Program-made: the position numbers and the translations under genes
Assembly: GCF_001746915.1 (NCBI RefSeq)
Contig: NZ_MJGC01000039.1
Location: 53,566-117,565, forward strand
Source: Desertifilum tharense IPPAS B-1220
GTDB taxonomy: Bacteria; Cyanobacteriota; Cyanobacteriia; Cyanobacteriales; Desertifilaceae
Reading direction: 5' to 3'
Length of the DNA stretch: 64,000 bases
Shown: piece by piece, positions 16,922 to 27,222 of the stretch
Numbering within the stretch: the stretch's first letter is position 1
Layout: every line of letters starts with the position of its first letter
Notes under the pieces: model-generated
Seen by the model: the letters and a program-made list of their open reading frames with translations, nothing else
Told to the model about the DNA's origin: nothing
The model's database searches: none

Positions 16922-17086
16922 TACTGAATCTGCTTGGAAAATAGTGGCTTAATGTCAGATTGGCTGATTTGTCTGAGAAAAGCAAGTTTTTCTAATGCGA
17001 GATTGAATCGCAGTGGGAAAAAAGCGACTGGGTGAACTTTTTAGAGTTGTAGAGAGGCGATCGCCTTTGTCAATCTGTTTTGATGA

Positions 17087-17200
17087 GATTACCGGGTAGC
17101 ATTGCGCTGTTCGCCGTAATTCAGCAGCAACTCAATACTGGCGAGACGGTTTTCCCAGGTACTCACCTGATAGGCTTGCTCTAGGCGTTGTACGCTCATC
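17087..17200 (-). repeat. 114-bp direct repeat, intact-gene copy
   Basis: The authentic 3' end of the glycosidase gene. It matches 13396-13509 at 113 of 114 positions by eye and in the same orientation; the repeat period is 3,691 bp. Recombination between the copies would delete both GTPase genes and leave an intact glycosidase gene. Confidence 0.9.
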
Positions 17201-19764
17201 CAATTGGGAAACTCTTGGCGAAAGGCTTGCAGTTCTTGCCTTGCAGCTTGGAGATTTCTGGGGGAAGGTTGTTGCGCGAGTTGCTTTAGGGCTGCGGATA
17301 AGGCTTGGGAACGTCGATCGAATGCTTGTAAAGCGGGTTCGCGCATCCGTAACTGATTTTGATTAGATAGAAAACTCCATTCTTGTTGTAACGCCGCATA
17401 ACGGGTTGATGCGGCTTGGAACGGCTGGCGGTGGGGGATAGCGCTTGGGGTGCGTTGCGAGGTTGCGCCTTGGGTACTGTTGAGGAAGGTTTCTAACTCG
17501 CGGGTGAGATTTTCGGCAGCAAACAGGGCGTAACCTAGAGCGGGGCGATCGCGCAATAATTGAATTCGATCCACTGCGATCGCCTTCGGTAAATCTAACA
17601 GACGAATTCCCGGCACCACCAGCGCCGATCCTAAACTCTCATTCGTAATTAACGGTAGCGTCAACCGCCCAAAGCGATCGCTCTCGGCGACATAAGTCAT
17701 CGGAACCACCAGATCCACATCCCCCCGACGCGCCCAGGTTTCCCAGTGCTGCTGAAGCTTGTGAATGCGTTCGTGTTCGGATAGGGGAAACACCGCTACG
17801 GATAAGGTTAAGTCTGAACGACGGCGGCGCAACAATTGCGAGACATCCGCCACAAACGAGTTTACCTGCTGCACCCGAAAATCCGTCCACCTTTGCCATA
17901 ACTCCGTCTGTCTGGGAGAAATTTGGCGCGGATCGACACCCGCCAACGCCCGAAACTGTTCCCGCGCCGCCTTCCCATAACCATAACTGCGTTCGGCACT
18001 CGGATCTTGGAACGGATAGCGGATATAGTCTAGCTGTACCCCATCTACGCGATACTTAGTGACAATCTCATCAATCAGACTCAGCAAATAGCGACGCGCT
18101 TCTGGATTGGCGGGGTCTAAAAACGGCTTATCCTGACCTCTAGGAATCAAATTGCCGCGATTATCATAACTTGCCCAGTCTGGATGAGCGGACAGAATTG
18201 GGCCAGGATAATTTCGCGGGAGGTTCGCCAAGACATTATGGCGTTCGTTACCCACAGCAAACGCCCACACCCAAGCGTGTAACTCAATTCCCCGTTCGTG
18301 GGCTAACTTCACCGCACTGGCTAAAGGGTCCCAACCGTTAACGAGGGGGTTGGCTTTGGGAGCAATATTGCTAGGGTAAATGGGATAACCCGCATTCACG
18401 GTTTCAAAGAAAACCGTATTAATCCCAGCCGCCGCAAGGCGATCGAAGATTTGGGCTAAACCTCGTTCGCTTCCCGCTTGCACAATGGTGCCGCGATCTA
18501 ACCACATCGCCCGAATTTCGGCGGTTTCGGGTAGGCGACGCGCCGGATAAGCGGTTATCAGTTGTTCTCTGGTGTCAATCAGTTGTTGTCTAGCTTCGGC
18601 ATAATTTTGTTGTTCTACCAACGCCTGGAAGCGGTCGAGAGCGGTGCGCGCCTGGGCGATCGCACCCGGACGCGTTGCCGTGCCATTCACCGCACTAACG
18701 GCTAAGGAGGTGCTTTCTACGCGCCCAATCAACTGTTCCACATCCTGGCGCAGGGCGATCGCCTCTACAGGCGTTATCGGTAAATTACTTGGACTGACGC
18801 GGCTTAAGCGTTCTGCTGGTATAACGGGTTCGCTGACTTTATCCGCACTAGGAGATTGGGGGACTGAGGGGGTAGGTGCTGCCAAGATGGGTTTATCCTG
18901 ATTTGCCCGAATCATCGGAGGTGCAGTTTGCGGGCTTCTCAGCATTCCCTGTCTGGGAGAAGGAACGGGGGGACGGGCAACCCCAGGAACAGTTGTCGAA
19001 GGCTGGCGGTAGATTCGCGATCCGCTAGGGGTGGAAGCAGTGGGGGCTGTGACGGGTGGCAAATTGCCATAGTTTAAGACGGCGGTTCGCAACCAGGCGC
19101 TTTCCAATTCGGGCGAACCCCCGGAATTTGCCTGGCCCCAATACCAGCCAAACAGGGTAGCGCGGGGAGTCACCACAATGGCGGGAGGCGTGTCAGCAGC
19201 CTGCCAAGTCGCGATCGCGCGGCTATCTAACCCCACGGGAATCACCGCACCGCCCCAAAGCGACTGAGGGGAAAGGTTTTGCGGCACTGGGGGACATTGA
19301 CCCGTACATTGTACCGGGGCAAGACTGGCAGGTGTTGAGAGCGGAAACGCCCAATACGCCCCTAGCAGAGAACGCAGGCGCGATCGCACCCATACTGAAG
19401 AAAGATCGCCAACCGGCCCGGAGGTAATTAACCGCCCGCCTCGCTCGATCCAGGCTTCTAGCGCTTGAATTTGGGCGGGAGTAAAGGTGGCAATGTTAGG
19501 TAAAAATAGAACGTTAAAAGCGTCTAAGGTTGCGGCTTCTTCTAAAGCCACTAACTCCACAATCTGATAGTTGAGTTGTGCTGCTTGCAGGCGCGTGGCG
19601 ATCGCCTCCCAAGTCTGTTGATTTTCCGAACTGCGAACCACCCCTAATTTCAAGTTAGCATTTCCGCTTGGGCTGGCTGCAACCCCCGGAAAGGACAAAA
19701 GACCAAAAGAACCTGTATTCGCCATTAGCCCGACTAAAGCTAAAGCGACGATTCGACTTCTCAC
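17089..19764 (-). CDS. Exported family-10-like glycosidase (GHL10)
   Basis: I choose the GTG at 19764 ([15 protein letters not shown]...), since GAGG lies 8 nt upstream and it gives a normal signal peptide; a GTG at 19782 would add MCEARA. The protein is about 891 aa. Order: signal peptide, ThuA/BPL-N-like domain (about 40-160, [22 protein letters not shown]), a proline-rich linker (about 240-320), then the GHL10 TIM barrel (about 415-750: [40 protein letters not shown]), and a helical tail. It acts outside the cytoplasm, perhaps on wall or sheath polysaccharide. Its last 114 bp are duplicated at 13396. Confidence 0.85.
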   Translation of the reverse strand: MRSRIVALALVGLMANTGSFGLLSFPGVAASPSGNANLKLGVVRSSENQQTWEAIATRLQAAQLNYQIVELVALEEAATLDAFNVLFLPNIATFTPAQIQALEAWIERGGRLITSGPVGDLSSVWVRSRLRSLLGAYWAFPLSTPASLAPVQCTGQCPPVPQNLSPQSLWGGAVIPVGLDSRAIATWQAADTPPAIVVTPRATLFGWYWGQANSGGSPELESAWLRTAVLNYGNLPPVTAPTASTPSGSRIYRQPSTTVPGVARPPVPSPRQGMLRSPQTAPPMIRANQDKPILAAPTPSVPQSPSADKVSEPVIPAERLSRVSPSNLPITPVEAIALRQDVEQLIGRVESTSLAVSAVNGTATRPGAIAQARTALDRFQALVEQQNYAEARQQLIDTREQLITAYPARRLPETAEIRAMWLDRGTIVQAGSERGLAQIFDRLAAAGINTVFFETVNAGYPIYPSNIAPKANPLVNGWDPLASAVKLAHERGIELHAWVWAFAVGNERHNVLANLPRNYPGPILSAHPDWASYDNRGNLIPRGQDKPFLDPANPEARRYLLSLIDEIVTKYRVDGVQLDYIRYPFQDPSAERSYGYGKAAREQFRALAGVDPRQISPRQTELWQRWTDFRVQQVNSFVADVSQLLRRRRSDLTLSVAVFPLSEHERIHKLQQHWETWARRGDVDLVVPMTYVAESDRFGRLTLPLITNESLGSALVVPGIRLLDLPKAIAVDRIQLLRDRPALGYALFAAENLTRELETFLNSTQGATSQRTPSAIPHRQPFQAASTRYAALQQEWSFLSNQNQLRMREPALQAFDRRSQALSAALKQLAQQPSPRNLQAARQELQAFRQEFPNWMSVQRLEQAYQVSTWENRLASIELLLNYGEQRNATR

Positions 19765-19782
19765 AGCACGTGCCTCACACAC

Positions 19783-20078
19783 TAATTGGGAATTGGGAAT
19801 TGGGAGTTGGGGAAGAGGGTGGGGGGATGGGGGGAAGAAGGGAGTTAGGATTTGGGGAAGAAGGGAGTTGGGATTTGGGAGTTGGGATTTGGGGAAGAAG
19901 GGAGTTGGGAATTGGGAGTTGGGATTTGGGGAAGAAAAGGAATTACAGGTTAATAATGCCGATCGACTGCTCTACTTCTCGGAAATCGAAACTCTTTTAC
20001 TCTCTCAGCACTCCTTTCCTTACTCATCACTCGGAACCCGGAATACCGCTACTTGGTGTGCAAGCTACGGAACTTTGC
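19783..20078. repeat. G-rich short tandem repeats
   Basis: Runs of TTGGGAATTGGGAG- and GGGAGTTGGGATTTGGGGAAGAA-type units occupy about 19790-19940, ahead of non-repetitive sequence up to 20078. Open frames through this stretch have repetitive, non-protein-like products. The same word family recurs at 63874-63917 and, as its complement, near 2815-2840. Confidence 0.8.
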
Positions 20079-20203
20079 ACTCTTTCCCCCACTCAGCACT
20101 CAGCACTCAGCACTCAGCACTCTTTCCCCCACTCAGCACTCAGCACTCAGCACTCAGCACTCTTTCCCCCACTCAGCACTCAGCACTCAGCACTCAGCAC
20201 TGC
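20079..20203. repeat. Three 40-bp units built of ACTCAGC heptamers
   Basis: The block CACTCTTTCCCC plus four CACTCAG heptamers is repeated three times with a strict 40-bp period (TCTTTCCCCC at 20081, 20121, 20161). The last heptamer runs up to the stop codon of the helicase gene. There are no unique spacers, so it is not a CRISPR array. Confidence 0.9.
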
Positions 20204-22897
20204 TTAGTCTACTTCCTCATTAATCGGGAAGCGATTAATCAGCGCGATCGCCTCGCGGGCATTATCTTTAATTTGTCGGTTTAAACGCGGGACATGGGGA
20301 AGTTGCGAGAGAAAGTCCAACGTTCGCCGCAATAGACGCACTACATCTCCCTCATCTAGGCTGGTGTTCTCGCATAACTGAGTCCACTCAATCCCTAAAG
20401 CCCATTGCTCGACAATGGCAATTAATTCATATTCCAGCCACACCGGAAGAACCACGTCATGGCGGCGCTGGCGTTGAATCAATGGACGCCGCAGTTCGCG
20501 CTGTAATGCAGCCAGGGCTTCAATAACGGGGGAAGAGGTTTCAAAATTTACCCAACTATCGGGGCGGGGTTCTTCTGTCACCAGGGCTGCACAGGCTGCG
20601 GCGAGCATGGGGGGGGTTAGATGTTCAAATTCCTCGGACATTAATGCCAAGCCTAACCATAGCTCATTATCGCCTCGGATGGCAGCGGCCGCTTGACCGA
20701 TGGGGGTGGGAAGCAGTTCGTCGGATAGGGCTTCAAATTCTTGCAGGACGTAGATTAAATTGAGGAACTCTTCCCAATGTCGCGATTGTAGCCGTTCTAG
20801 CTTGGAGGTGCGATCGCGCAATTCCCGTTCAATTTCGCTCACCCTCGCAGTACGCTTGAGTAAGGCAGAGCGATCGCGCAATTGATGGATCGGATGCGCG
20901 GCGATCGCCCCTTGCACTTCTGTCACCCGTTCGAGTTGGGCTTGTACCTCTGGAGCCATTTCAGTTGAAGGCGGATGGGGAATTTGTTGGGCTACCCGTA
21001 AGGTTTCCTCCGATCCGCTGCGAGATTGACCCAATTTTAGGGGCATTTCCGGTGGGGGTGATAGTCGATCGACTGCCCGCAGGCGGGGAACTTCGCCATG
21101 TAGCGCCGCCACATCGGAAACGCTTGCCACATACCAGCGGTTATCTTGTCCCAAGCATAATAGATAGGGGAAATGACCGCTTCCGGGAATTTTATCTACC
21201 AGTACCGATAGTAAGGGTGAAGCAACGGGGACGTATTTACCCTTGATACTCAAAACGGTTCCATTCACCGCAAAGTCTAAAGCAGCAGCCATTTCTTTGG
21301 CTTGCACTTCATGGGCTTGCTGTTGCAGGGTTTTCAGCAGGCGCTTTTCTTCTTTGAGGCGTTGCGTCAGTTTCTCATAGCTGGTGATTTGGCGGTTCAG
21401 ATTTTCTGGATCGCCGTAGGCTGCTATTTGCTCCTGAAGTTGTTTGAGAGTGCCTTGCAAGCGATAAATTTCTTCTTGCTGTGGCTGCAAGGAGAGGTTG
21501 GCTAAATATTGCCCAAAACTGCGTTCTACTAGCTCTTTGGCTTCTTCTAAGGAGTGGGTTTGCAGCAAGTTCAGCACCATCCCGTAACTGGGGGCGAACT
21601 GGCTGACGAGGGGATCGGCTCCTGATGTGGCTAAATAGGCGGCTTCCTTTGAGCCTTCAAAGGGGGTTTGTACTGTCACCACGTACCCCAGTTCATCCAT
21701 CCCCCGTCGCCCCGCTCGGCCGGAAATTTGCAGGAATTCTGAGGGGTTTAACAGGCGATGACCGCGATCGGTGCGCTTTGATAGGCTAGAAATGACGGTG
21801 GTGCGGGCGGGCATATTAATCCCGGCGGCGAGGGTTTCTGTGGCAAAAACCACTTTAATTAAGCCTTCTTGGAAGAGTTCTTCAATCAAGCCTTTCCAAG
21901 TGGGTAATAATCCCGCATGGTGAGCCGCAATACCGCGTTTGAGCGCGTCTACTTGTCCCATCCGCCCCACTTCGGGATAGCGGGAGAGAAATTGCTGGAT
22001 GCGATCGCGCAGGGTTTCTTCTTCTTCTGGGGTTAACAGGGCGAGCATACTCGCCTGTTCGACAGCGCGATCGCACCCTCGCCGACTGAAGATAAAGTAA
22101 ATTGCTGGGAGCATATCCCGCTCGTGCAGCGCATTGATAATTGTAGGTAGGGTGGGAATGGCGCTTGGATCGAGACGGGCTTTCGGGTTTTTGTGATTCT
22201 TTTGAGTGGCTTTGGCTAAACGCGGGTTGATTTTGGTTTGGGCGTTATTGAGTAGGGGAAAAATGCCCTTAATATTGCAAAAGTAATACTCTAGGGGAAC
22301 GGGTCGATAGGTGGAATAGATCAGTTCGCACTGTCCGTGAACTTGGTTGATCCAGTCGGTGAGTTGTTGGGAGTTAGCAATGGTTGCGGAGAGGGCTACC
22401 AGTTGAATTTCAGGCGGACAATAAATAATTGATTCTTCCCAAACCGTACCGCGCTGGCGATCGTTCATGTAGTGGCACTCGTCTAAAACGACGGCTTCAA
22501 CACCGACTAAGGAAGTACCAATTTCGCCGATGGGGGTGCCATACAGCATATTACGGAAGATTTCCGTCGTCATCACCAAGACGGGGGCTTCGCGGTTAAT
22601 CGAAACATCGCCGGTAATTAAACCGACGTTCTCTGCGCCAAATTGCTGGCGGAAGTCGCGGAGTTTTTGGTTAGAAAGGGCTTTGAGGGGGGTGGTATAG
22701 AAAACGCGCCGCCCTTGGGCTAAGGCTCGCCAAATGGCATATTCCCCAATCAGCGTTTTACCCGAACCCGTAGGGGCGCAAACGACTACAGATTTGCCGC
22801 CATTCAAAGCCGCGATCGCTTCTAATTGAAACGCATCGAGGGGGAACGGGAATAATTTTTGAAGATCGAGTTCTGAAGAAGTTGGGGAAATATTCAC
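20204..22897 (-). CDS. Ski2/Mtr4-like DEAD-box RNA helicase (DSHCT)
   Basis: 897 aa. ATP-dependent RNA unwinding in the cytoplasm. Superfamily 2 motifs are clear: motif [16 protein letters not shown] (about 39-53), motif [14 protein letters not shown] (about 138), motif [11 protein letters not shown] (about 168), [17 protein letters not shown] (about 350), and motif [15 protein letters not shown] (about 392). The central part is coiled (about 480-540), and the C-terminal 180 residues form a DSHCT-like helical domain ([20 protein letters not shown]). Cyanobacteria and plants' plastids have such Ski2 relatives, implicated in RNA turnover. The start is 430 bp from bicA on the opposite strand. 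Confidence 0.92.
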   Translation of the reverse strand: MNISPTSSELDLQKLFPFPLDAFQLEAIAALNGGKSVVVCAPTGSGKTLIGEYAIWRALAQGRRVFYTTPLKALSNQKLRDFRQQFGAENVGLITGDVSINREAPVLVMTTEIFRNMLYGTPIGEIGTSLVGVEAVVLDECHYMNDRQRGTVWEESIIYCPPEIQLVALSATIANSQQLTDWINQVHGQCELIYSTYRPVPLEYYFCNIKGIFPLLNNAQTKINPRLAKATQKNHKNPKARLDPSAIPTLPTIINALHERDMLPAIYFIFSRRGCDRAVEQASMLALLTPEEEETLRDRIQQFLSRYPEVGRMGQVDALKRGIAAHHAGLLPTWKGLIEELFQEGLIKVVFATETLAAGINMPARTTVISSLSKRTDRGHRLLNPSEFLQISGRAGRRGMDELGYVVTVQTPFEGSKEAAYLATSGADPLVSQFAPSYGMVLNLLQTHSLEEAKELVERSFGQYLANLSLQPQQEEIYRLQGTLKQLQEQIAAYGDPENLNRQITSYEKLTQRLKEEKRLLKTLQQQAHEVQAKEMAAALDFAVNGTVLSIKGKYVPVASPLLSVLVDKIPGSGHFPYLLCLGQDNRWYVASVSDVAALHGEVPRLRAVDRLSPPPEMPLKLGQSRSGSEETLRVAQQIPHPPSTEMAPEVQAQLERVTEVQGAIAAHPIHQLRDRSALLKRTARVSEIERELRDRTSKLERLQSRHWEEFLNLIYVLQEFEALSDELLPTPIGQAAAAIRGDNELWLGLALMSEEFEHLTPPMLAAACAALVTEEPRPDSWVNFETSSPVIEALAALQRELRRPLIQRQRRHDVVLPVWLEYELIAIVEQWALGIEWTQLCENTSLDEGDVVRLLRRTLDFLSQLPHVPRLNRQIKDNAREAIALINRFPINEEVD

Positions 22898-23327
22898 GCT
22901 CGGACTCGTTAACGCCCTAAATAATGACTCAGTTGGATTTAACCTCTACTAGGTTAACGCTCTCACCGTTGCGATTTGACTGTTTGCTCCAGTAGAGAGC
23001 GGCTGCTCATTATCAGCTTATCGCTGTTCTGAGGAATTGGGAGCTAACCATAAGCGCAGATTTGGCAAACCATTAAAAAAATTCATCAAAAATTTCACGC
23101 AAACCCCTCTAGCGTTTTGATCCCCTTTTGTTTAGTATTAGTTTAGGGAAAATTGAATAAGCATAGAGCATTATCTATGCTTTAGCAAAGCCCTCCCAAT
23201 GGTTTGAGTTAAACAAAATAGCGATCGCCCCCAGTTCTGGCTATCCAGAATTTAGATGGCGATTAGACATTCGGCTTCCGCAACCGGAAGTCCGTTTTCG
23301 GTCATCATTTAACGCGGTATAACATCA
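22898..23327. other. Divergent promoter region helicase / bicA
   Basis: No gene is visible. AT-rich sequence around 23060-23160 would suit promoters. It contains the ATAG-N8-CTAT palindrome at 23163-23178, one HIP1 site at about 23221, and a small inverted repeat around 23275-23295 (CTTCCGCAACCGGAAG). Confidence 0.6.
23163..23178. promoter_or_regulatory. Putative NdhR/CcmR operator upstream of bicA
   Basis: ATAG AGCATTAT CTAT, a perfect ATAG-N8-CTAT, extended to GCATAGA-N6-TCTATGC. It lies 150 bp upstream of the bicA ATG. Confidence 0.65.
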
Positions 23328-25013
23328 ATGCAAATCACTAACCGAATTCATTTTAGAAATTTATACGGGGATATTTCCGGAGGCGTCACCGCCGCAATTG
23401 TCTCTCTGCCACTCGCCCTAGCCTTCGGCGTGGCGTCGGGTGCAGGGCCAGCCGCAGGTCTATATGGGGCAGTCTGTGTCGGCTTTTTTGCCGCTTTATT
23501 CGGAGGGACGCCTACCCTAATTTCCGAACCCACTGGCCCGATGACGGTGATTTTTACCGCCGTTATTGCCACCTTAACCGCTAGCAACCCCGAAAACGGA
23601 ATGGCGATCGCCTTCACCGTCGTCATGCTCGCCGGTGTCTTTCAAATCGCCTTCGGATTTCTCCGCTTAGGGAAATACATCACCTTAATGCCCTACAGCG
23701 TCATTTCCGGCTTCATGTCTGGGATTGGGGTGATTTTAATTATTTTGCAAATTCCCCCCCTGATTGGTCACGCTACCCCGCGTGGAGGCGTGATTGGTGC
23801 CCTGCAAGGTCTACCTCAACTCGTCTCAAACCTCGATCCGGTAGAAACCGCCCTGGGTGCGATCGCGTTGGCTTTGCTGTTCCTGATTCCCTCTAAACTC
23901 AAGCGCTACTTACCCCCCCAACTCGTTGCCCTCATTGTCGGTACGGTTGTTTCCCTGACGCTGTTTGGCGATGCGGATATCCGCCGAATCGGTGCGATTC
24001 CAATGGGTTTACCAGAGCTAAGAATGCCTGCTATTGAACCCAGTTTAATGGTGACGATGCTGATTGATGGGGCAATGTTGGGGATGCTCGGTTGTATCGA
24101 CTCCCTGCTCACTTCCGTGATTGCCGATAGCTTAACCCGGACTCAGCATAACTCCGATAAAGAACTGATTGGTCAAGGGATTGGCAACCTGATTTCCGGT
24201 ATTTGTGGGGGCTTACCCGGTGCGGGTGCCACGATGGGAACCGTTGTTAATATTCAAACTGGGGCAACAACTGCCGTATCCGGTTTAACGCGTGCCTTAA
24301 TTTTAATGGTCGTTGTCCTCTGGGCTGCTCCATTAACGGCTGATATTCCGATGGCGGTTTTAGCGGGTATTGCTCTCAAAGTAGGGATTGATATTTTAGA
24401 TTGGAGTTTCCTCAAACGGGCGCATCAGGTTTCCCTCAAAGGTACCCTGATCATGTATGGGGTAATGCTCTTAACCGTATTTGTCGATTTGATTGTGGCG
24501 GTTGGAGTTGGCGTGTTTATTGCCAATATCTTAACGATCGAGCGTCTGTCTCGCTTGCAATCTCAAGAAGTTAAAACCATTAGCGATAATGACGACAACA
24601 TCTTAATGGATGAGCAAGAGAAAGCCTTAATGAATCAGGCGAATGGGCGCGTTTTGGTATTCTACCTCAGCGGACCGATGCTGTTTGGTGTGGCTAAGGC
24701 GATCGCTAGAGAGCATTCTGCAATGCGCCAAGCCGATGTGTTAATTGTCGATCTCAGCGATGTTCCCTTTATCGGCGTAACGGCTTCTCTGGCGGTTGAA
24801 AACGTCGTCAAGGATGCTCTCGATCAACGCTTGAAAGTCTATGTCGTCGGCGCTACAGGTCAAACCTTAAAACGTCTAGAAAAGATTAAACTGGTAGAAC
24901 TCGTTGGTGCAGATTCGTTTAAACAACATCGGATCGAAGCCTTACAAGAAGCGGTCGATCGCTTAGAACCAATGGGTAACGTCGATCCGCTGCCTAATAT
25001 CACCTATTCCTAA
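23328..25013 (+). CDS. bicA: BicA, SulP-family Na+-dependent HCO3- transporter
   Basis: 561 aa. High-flux, lower-affinity bicarbonate importer in the plasma membrane. The N-terminus MQITNRIHFRNLYGDISGG and the segment GGTPTLISEPTGPMTV match BicA of marine Synechococcus closely, as do CIDSLLTSVIADSLTRTQHN (about 260-280) and GAGATMGTVVNIQ (about 300). About 14 membrane spans are followed by a cytoplasmic STAS domain (about 420-540; VLIVDLSDVPFIGVTASL). Being followed by the Mrp Na+/H+ antiporter genes fits its need for a sodium gradient. SulP sulfate permeases are relatives, but the similarity is clearly to BicA. Confidence 0.93.
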   Translation: MQITNRIHFRNLYGDISGGVTAAIVSLPLALAFGVASGAGPAAGLYGAVCVGFFAALFGGTPTLISEPTGPMTVIFTAVIATLTASNPENGMAIAFTVVMLAGVFQIAFGFLRLGKYITLMPYSVISGFMSGIGVILIILQIPPLIGHATPRGGVIGALQGLPQLVSNLDPVETALGAIALALLFLIPSKLKRYLPPQLVALIVGTVVSLTLFGDADIRRIGAIPMGLPELRMPAIEPSLMVTMLIDGAMLGMLGCIDSLLTSVIADSLTRTQHNSDKELIGQGIGNLISGICGGLPGAGATMGTVVNIQTGATTAVSGLTRALILMVVVLWAAPLTADIPMAVLAGIALKVGIDILDWSFLKRAHQVSLKGTLIMYGVMLLTVFVDLIVAVGVGVFIANILTIERLSRLQSQEVKTISDNDDNILMDEQEKALMNQANGRVLVFYLSGPMLFGVAKAIAREHSAMRQADVLIVDLSDVPFIGVTASLAVENVVKDALDQRLKVYVVGATGQTLKRLEKIKLVELVGADSFKQHRIEALQEAVDRLEPMGNVDPLPNITYS

Positions 25014-25409
25014 AACCAGAAGCGCGCGACATTTAACGCCAGTCCGATCGGTTTTTGAGAGTGTAGCCCCTGTTATAGCGTTTTTTGATTGGATGAGATC
25101 CGGCACGATCTTCCTAAATCCCCCTTAGTAAGGGGGACTTTGAAGAAAGTGTACTTCACGAACCTGAAAAATGCGTAAATACTCAGGCTACCTCTCCCTA
25201 TCCCCAAGCGCGCGAATTGCGGGCGAGTTGAAAAGTATCCAGAACAACTTCAAAAGATTGAGGGCAACAGTAAGGTAAACACAGCAAAAGGAGAACATTC
25301 GCGCAGATCGCTTGCAGGATAAAATTACCCTTGTTGAAAGATTTTTAGCATTTTTGAGCTGGAATTTCGTTTAAATACCATTATTCCTTTACGTCACTGG
25401 GTCATTGCA
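25014..25409. other. Region between bicA and the mrp operon
   Basis: No gene is visible. It carries a hairpin repeat at 25119-25137 and AGGAGA at about 25290 with no usable reading frame after it. The mrp promoter is probably here, but I found no ATAG-N8-CTAT motif in it. Confidence 0.5.
25119..25137 (+). terminator. Hairpin repeat after bicA
   Basis: TCCCCCTTAGTAAGGGGGA is a near-perfect palindrome (8-bp stem, 3-nt loop) followed by CTTTGAAG. It is also a common short cyanobacterial repeat, and may serve as the bicA terminator; the T-run is weak. Confidence 0.45.
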
Positions 25410-25748
25410 ATGTTAGAAGGGTGTGTATTTGCAACGGTATTATGTGGATTTCTCGGAACTATCTTTAAGAAAAATTTGTTGATGAAGATCGTTTCAATGG
25501 ATGTTATGAGTACGGGCGTCATTGCCTACTACGTCGTGGTAGCGGCACGCGGAGGCGTGTTTACCCCCATTCTTACAGACGGGGAGATAACCGGAAACTA
25601 TGCCGATCCAGTTCCCCAAGCCGTGATCTTAACTGCCATTGTGATTGGTTTTTCCATTCAAGCCTTAATGTTGGTGGGAGTGATGAAACTCGCCCGCAAT
25701 AACCCTACCTTAGAAACCCACGAAATCGAACAGAATAACACGCCATGA
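25410..25748 (+). CDS. mrpC: Mrp antiporter subunit C (NuoK-like)
   Basis: 112 aa with three membrane helices, similar to NuoK/MnhC: MLEGCVFATVLCGFLGTIF, then MKIVSMDVMSTGVIAYYVVVAA, and QAVILTAIVIGFSIQALMLVG. It is part of the multi-subunit Mrp Na+/H+ antiporter in the plasma membrane. It is the first gene of the run, and its stop overlaps the start of the next gene (ATGA). Confidence 0.88.
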   Translation: MLEGCVFATVLCGFLGTIFKKNLLMKIVSMDVMSTGVIAYYVVVAARGGVFTPILTDGEITGNYADPVPQAVILTAIVIGFSIQALMLVGVMKLARNNPTLETHEIEQNNTP

Positions 25749-27184
25749 ACACCCTCACCATTGCTTGGATTGCCCTGCCATTGATTGTAGGGTTCGTGGG
25801 CTATTTATTCCCCAGGGTGATGCGCTACCTCTCATTAGGGGCTGCGATCGCCTCGGCTGGCTATGCAGCGTTCGGATTTACCCAACCCCCCTTTACCCTA
25901 GAACTCCTCGACAGCTTCGGTATTAGTTTACAAGTCGATTCGCTGAGTTGCTTTTTTATTCTCACCAATGCCCTAGTCACAACGGCGGTTATTCTTTATT
26001 GTTGGCAAACCAGCAAAACCCCTTTCTTTTACTTACAGACCATCATCTTGCATGGCAGCGTTAACACCGTTTTTATCTGTGCAGATTTTATGAGTGTGTA
26101 CGTTGCCTTAGAGGTGATTGGGATTGCGGCATTTTTGTTAGTTGCCTACCCCAGAAGCGATCGCGCCATCTGGGTGGGGTTGCGCTACCTCTTTACCAGC
26201 AACATTGCCATGCTGTTTTATCTGGTGGGTACCATTTTGGTCTACCAGTCGCATCACTCCTTCGCCTTTACAGGTTTGCGGGGGGCCCCTCCAGAAGCGA
26301 TCGCCCTAATTTTTTTGGGACTCTTAAGTAAAGGGGGCATTTTTGTCTCCGGCTTATGGTTGCCCCTCACCCACGCTGAATCAGAAACTCCCGTTTCTGC
26401 CTTACTCTCCGGAGTTGTGATCAAAACAGGTGCCTTCCCTCTGCTGCGTTGCGCCCTGATGGTGGAAGAAGTCGCCCCCATCGTCACCCTGTTTGGCATT
26501 GCTACGGCTTTGTTAGGGGTGTGCTATGCCCTGTTTGAACAAGATAGCAAGCGCGTTCTCGCCTCTAGTAGCATTTCTCAACTCGGCTGGATTATGGTTG
26601 CGCCCGCAGCAGGTGGCTTTTACGCCCTCGCGCACGGACTCGCCAAAGCCGCCCTGTTTCTCACCGCCGGGAACTTACCGAGTCGCAACCTCAAAGAGTT
26701 GGAACAAAAACCCATTAATACCAAACTCTGGCTGGTTTTGGTGATGGGTAGCCTTTCCATGTCAGGCTTTCCTCTCTTTATTGGATTTAGCGCCAAAATA
26801 TTGACCTTAAAAAGCCTGACCTTCTGGCCCACCCTGGCGATGAATATTGCCGCCATTGGAACCGCAATATTATATGCCAAATTTATATTTTTACCGCATC
26901 AACCCCAAGATCCCAAAGACCCCTCCCCCGTCAAGTTGGGTTATTGGCTAGCAACCGGCTTGTTAATCGCTGGATTGTTCATCGGTAACGGGTTCTATTA
27001 CGAAGCTTATACCCTGGAAAATATCGTTAAAGTTTTAGCAATTATTGGGGTTGGCTGGTTAATCCATCGCGTGCTGATTCAACACTTTGCGTTCAAAATT
27101 CCCCTCATCCTAGAAGAATTCGATCACATCATTGGGGTGATGAGTCTCATGTTGGTTCTACTGTTTTGGATGGTGCTGGCATGA
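25745..27184 (+). CDS. mrpD: Mrp antiporter subunit D, copy 1 (NuoM/L-like)
   Basis: 479 aa, about 14 helices; an ion-conducting subunit related to NuoL/M/N. Conserved charged residues of the family are kept: Glu in YVALEVIGIAAFLL (about 122), Lys in LLSKGGIFVSGLWLP (about 198), the WLP-TH motif (about 206), Lys in LSGVVIKTGAFPLL (about 225), and HGLAKAALFL (about 300). The start overlaps the mrpC stop by 4 bp. It is followed 38 bp later by a paralogue, so the pair arose by tandem duplication. Confidence 0.9.
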   Translation: MNTLTIAWIALPLIVGFVGYLFPRVMRYLSLGAAIASAGYAAFGFTQPPFTLELLDSFGISLQVDSLSCFFILTNALVTTAVILYCWQTSKTPFFYLQTIILHGSVNTVFICADFMSVYVALEVIGIAAFLLVAYPRSDRAIWVGLRYLFTSNIAMLFYLVGTILVYQSHHSFAFTGLRGAPPEAIALIFLGLLSKGGIFVSGLWLPLTHAESETPVSALLSGVVIKTGAFPLLRCALMVEEVAPIVTLFGIATALLGVCYALFEQDSKRVLASSSISQLGWIMVAPAAGGFYALAHGLAKAALFLTAGNLPSRNLKELEQKPINTKLWLVLVMGSLSMSGFPLFIGFSAKILTLKSLTFWPTLAMNIAAIGTAILYAKFIFLPHQPQDPKDPSPVKLGYWLATGLLIAGLFIGNGFYYEAYTLENIVKVLAIIGVGWLIHRVLIQHFAFKIPLILEEFDHIIGVMSLMLVLLFWMVLA

Positions 27185-27222
27185 TTTGGAGATTTCGATA
27201 TCGTCTTGCAGAATAACGCGCT

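Noticed and set aside
20079..20203. Possible CRISPR array (three regular 40-bp units)
   Set aside because: There are no unique spacers between units and no cas genes; it is a tandem heptamer repeat.
19668..20284. Long open frames on + through the repeat region (179 and 163 aa)
   Set aside because: Translations are made of repeats (GELGVG, HSALSTQ) and run into the helicase or glycosidase in antisense. They reflect repeats, not genes.
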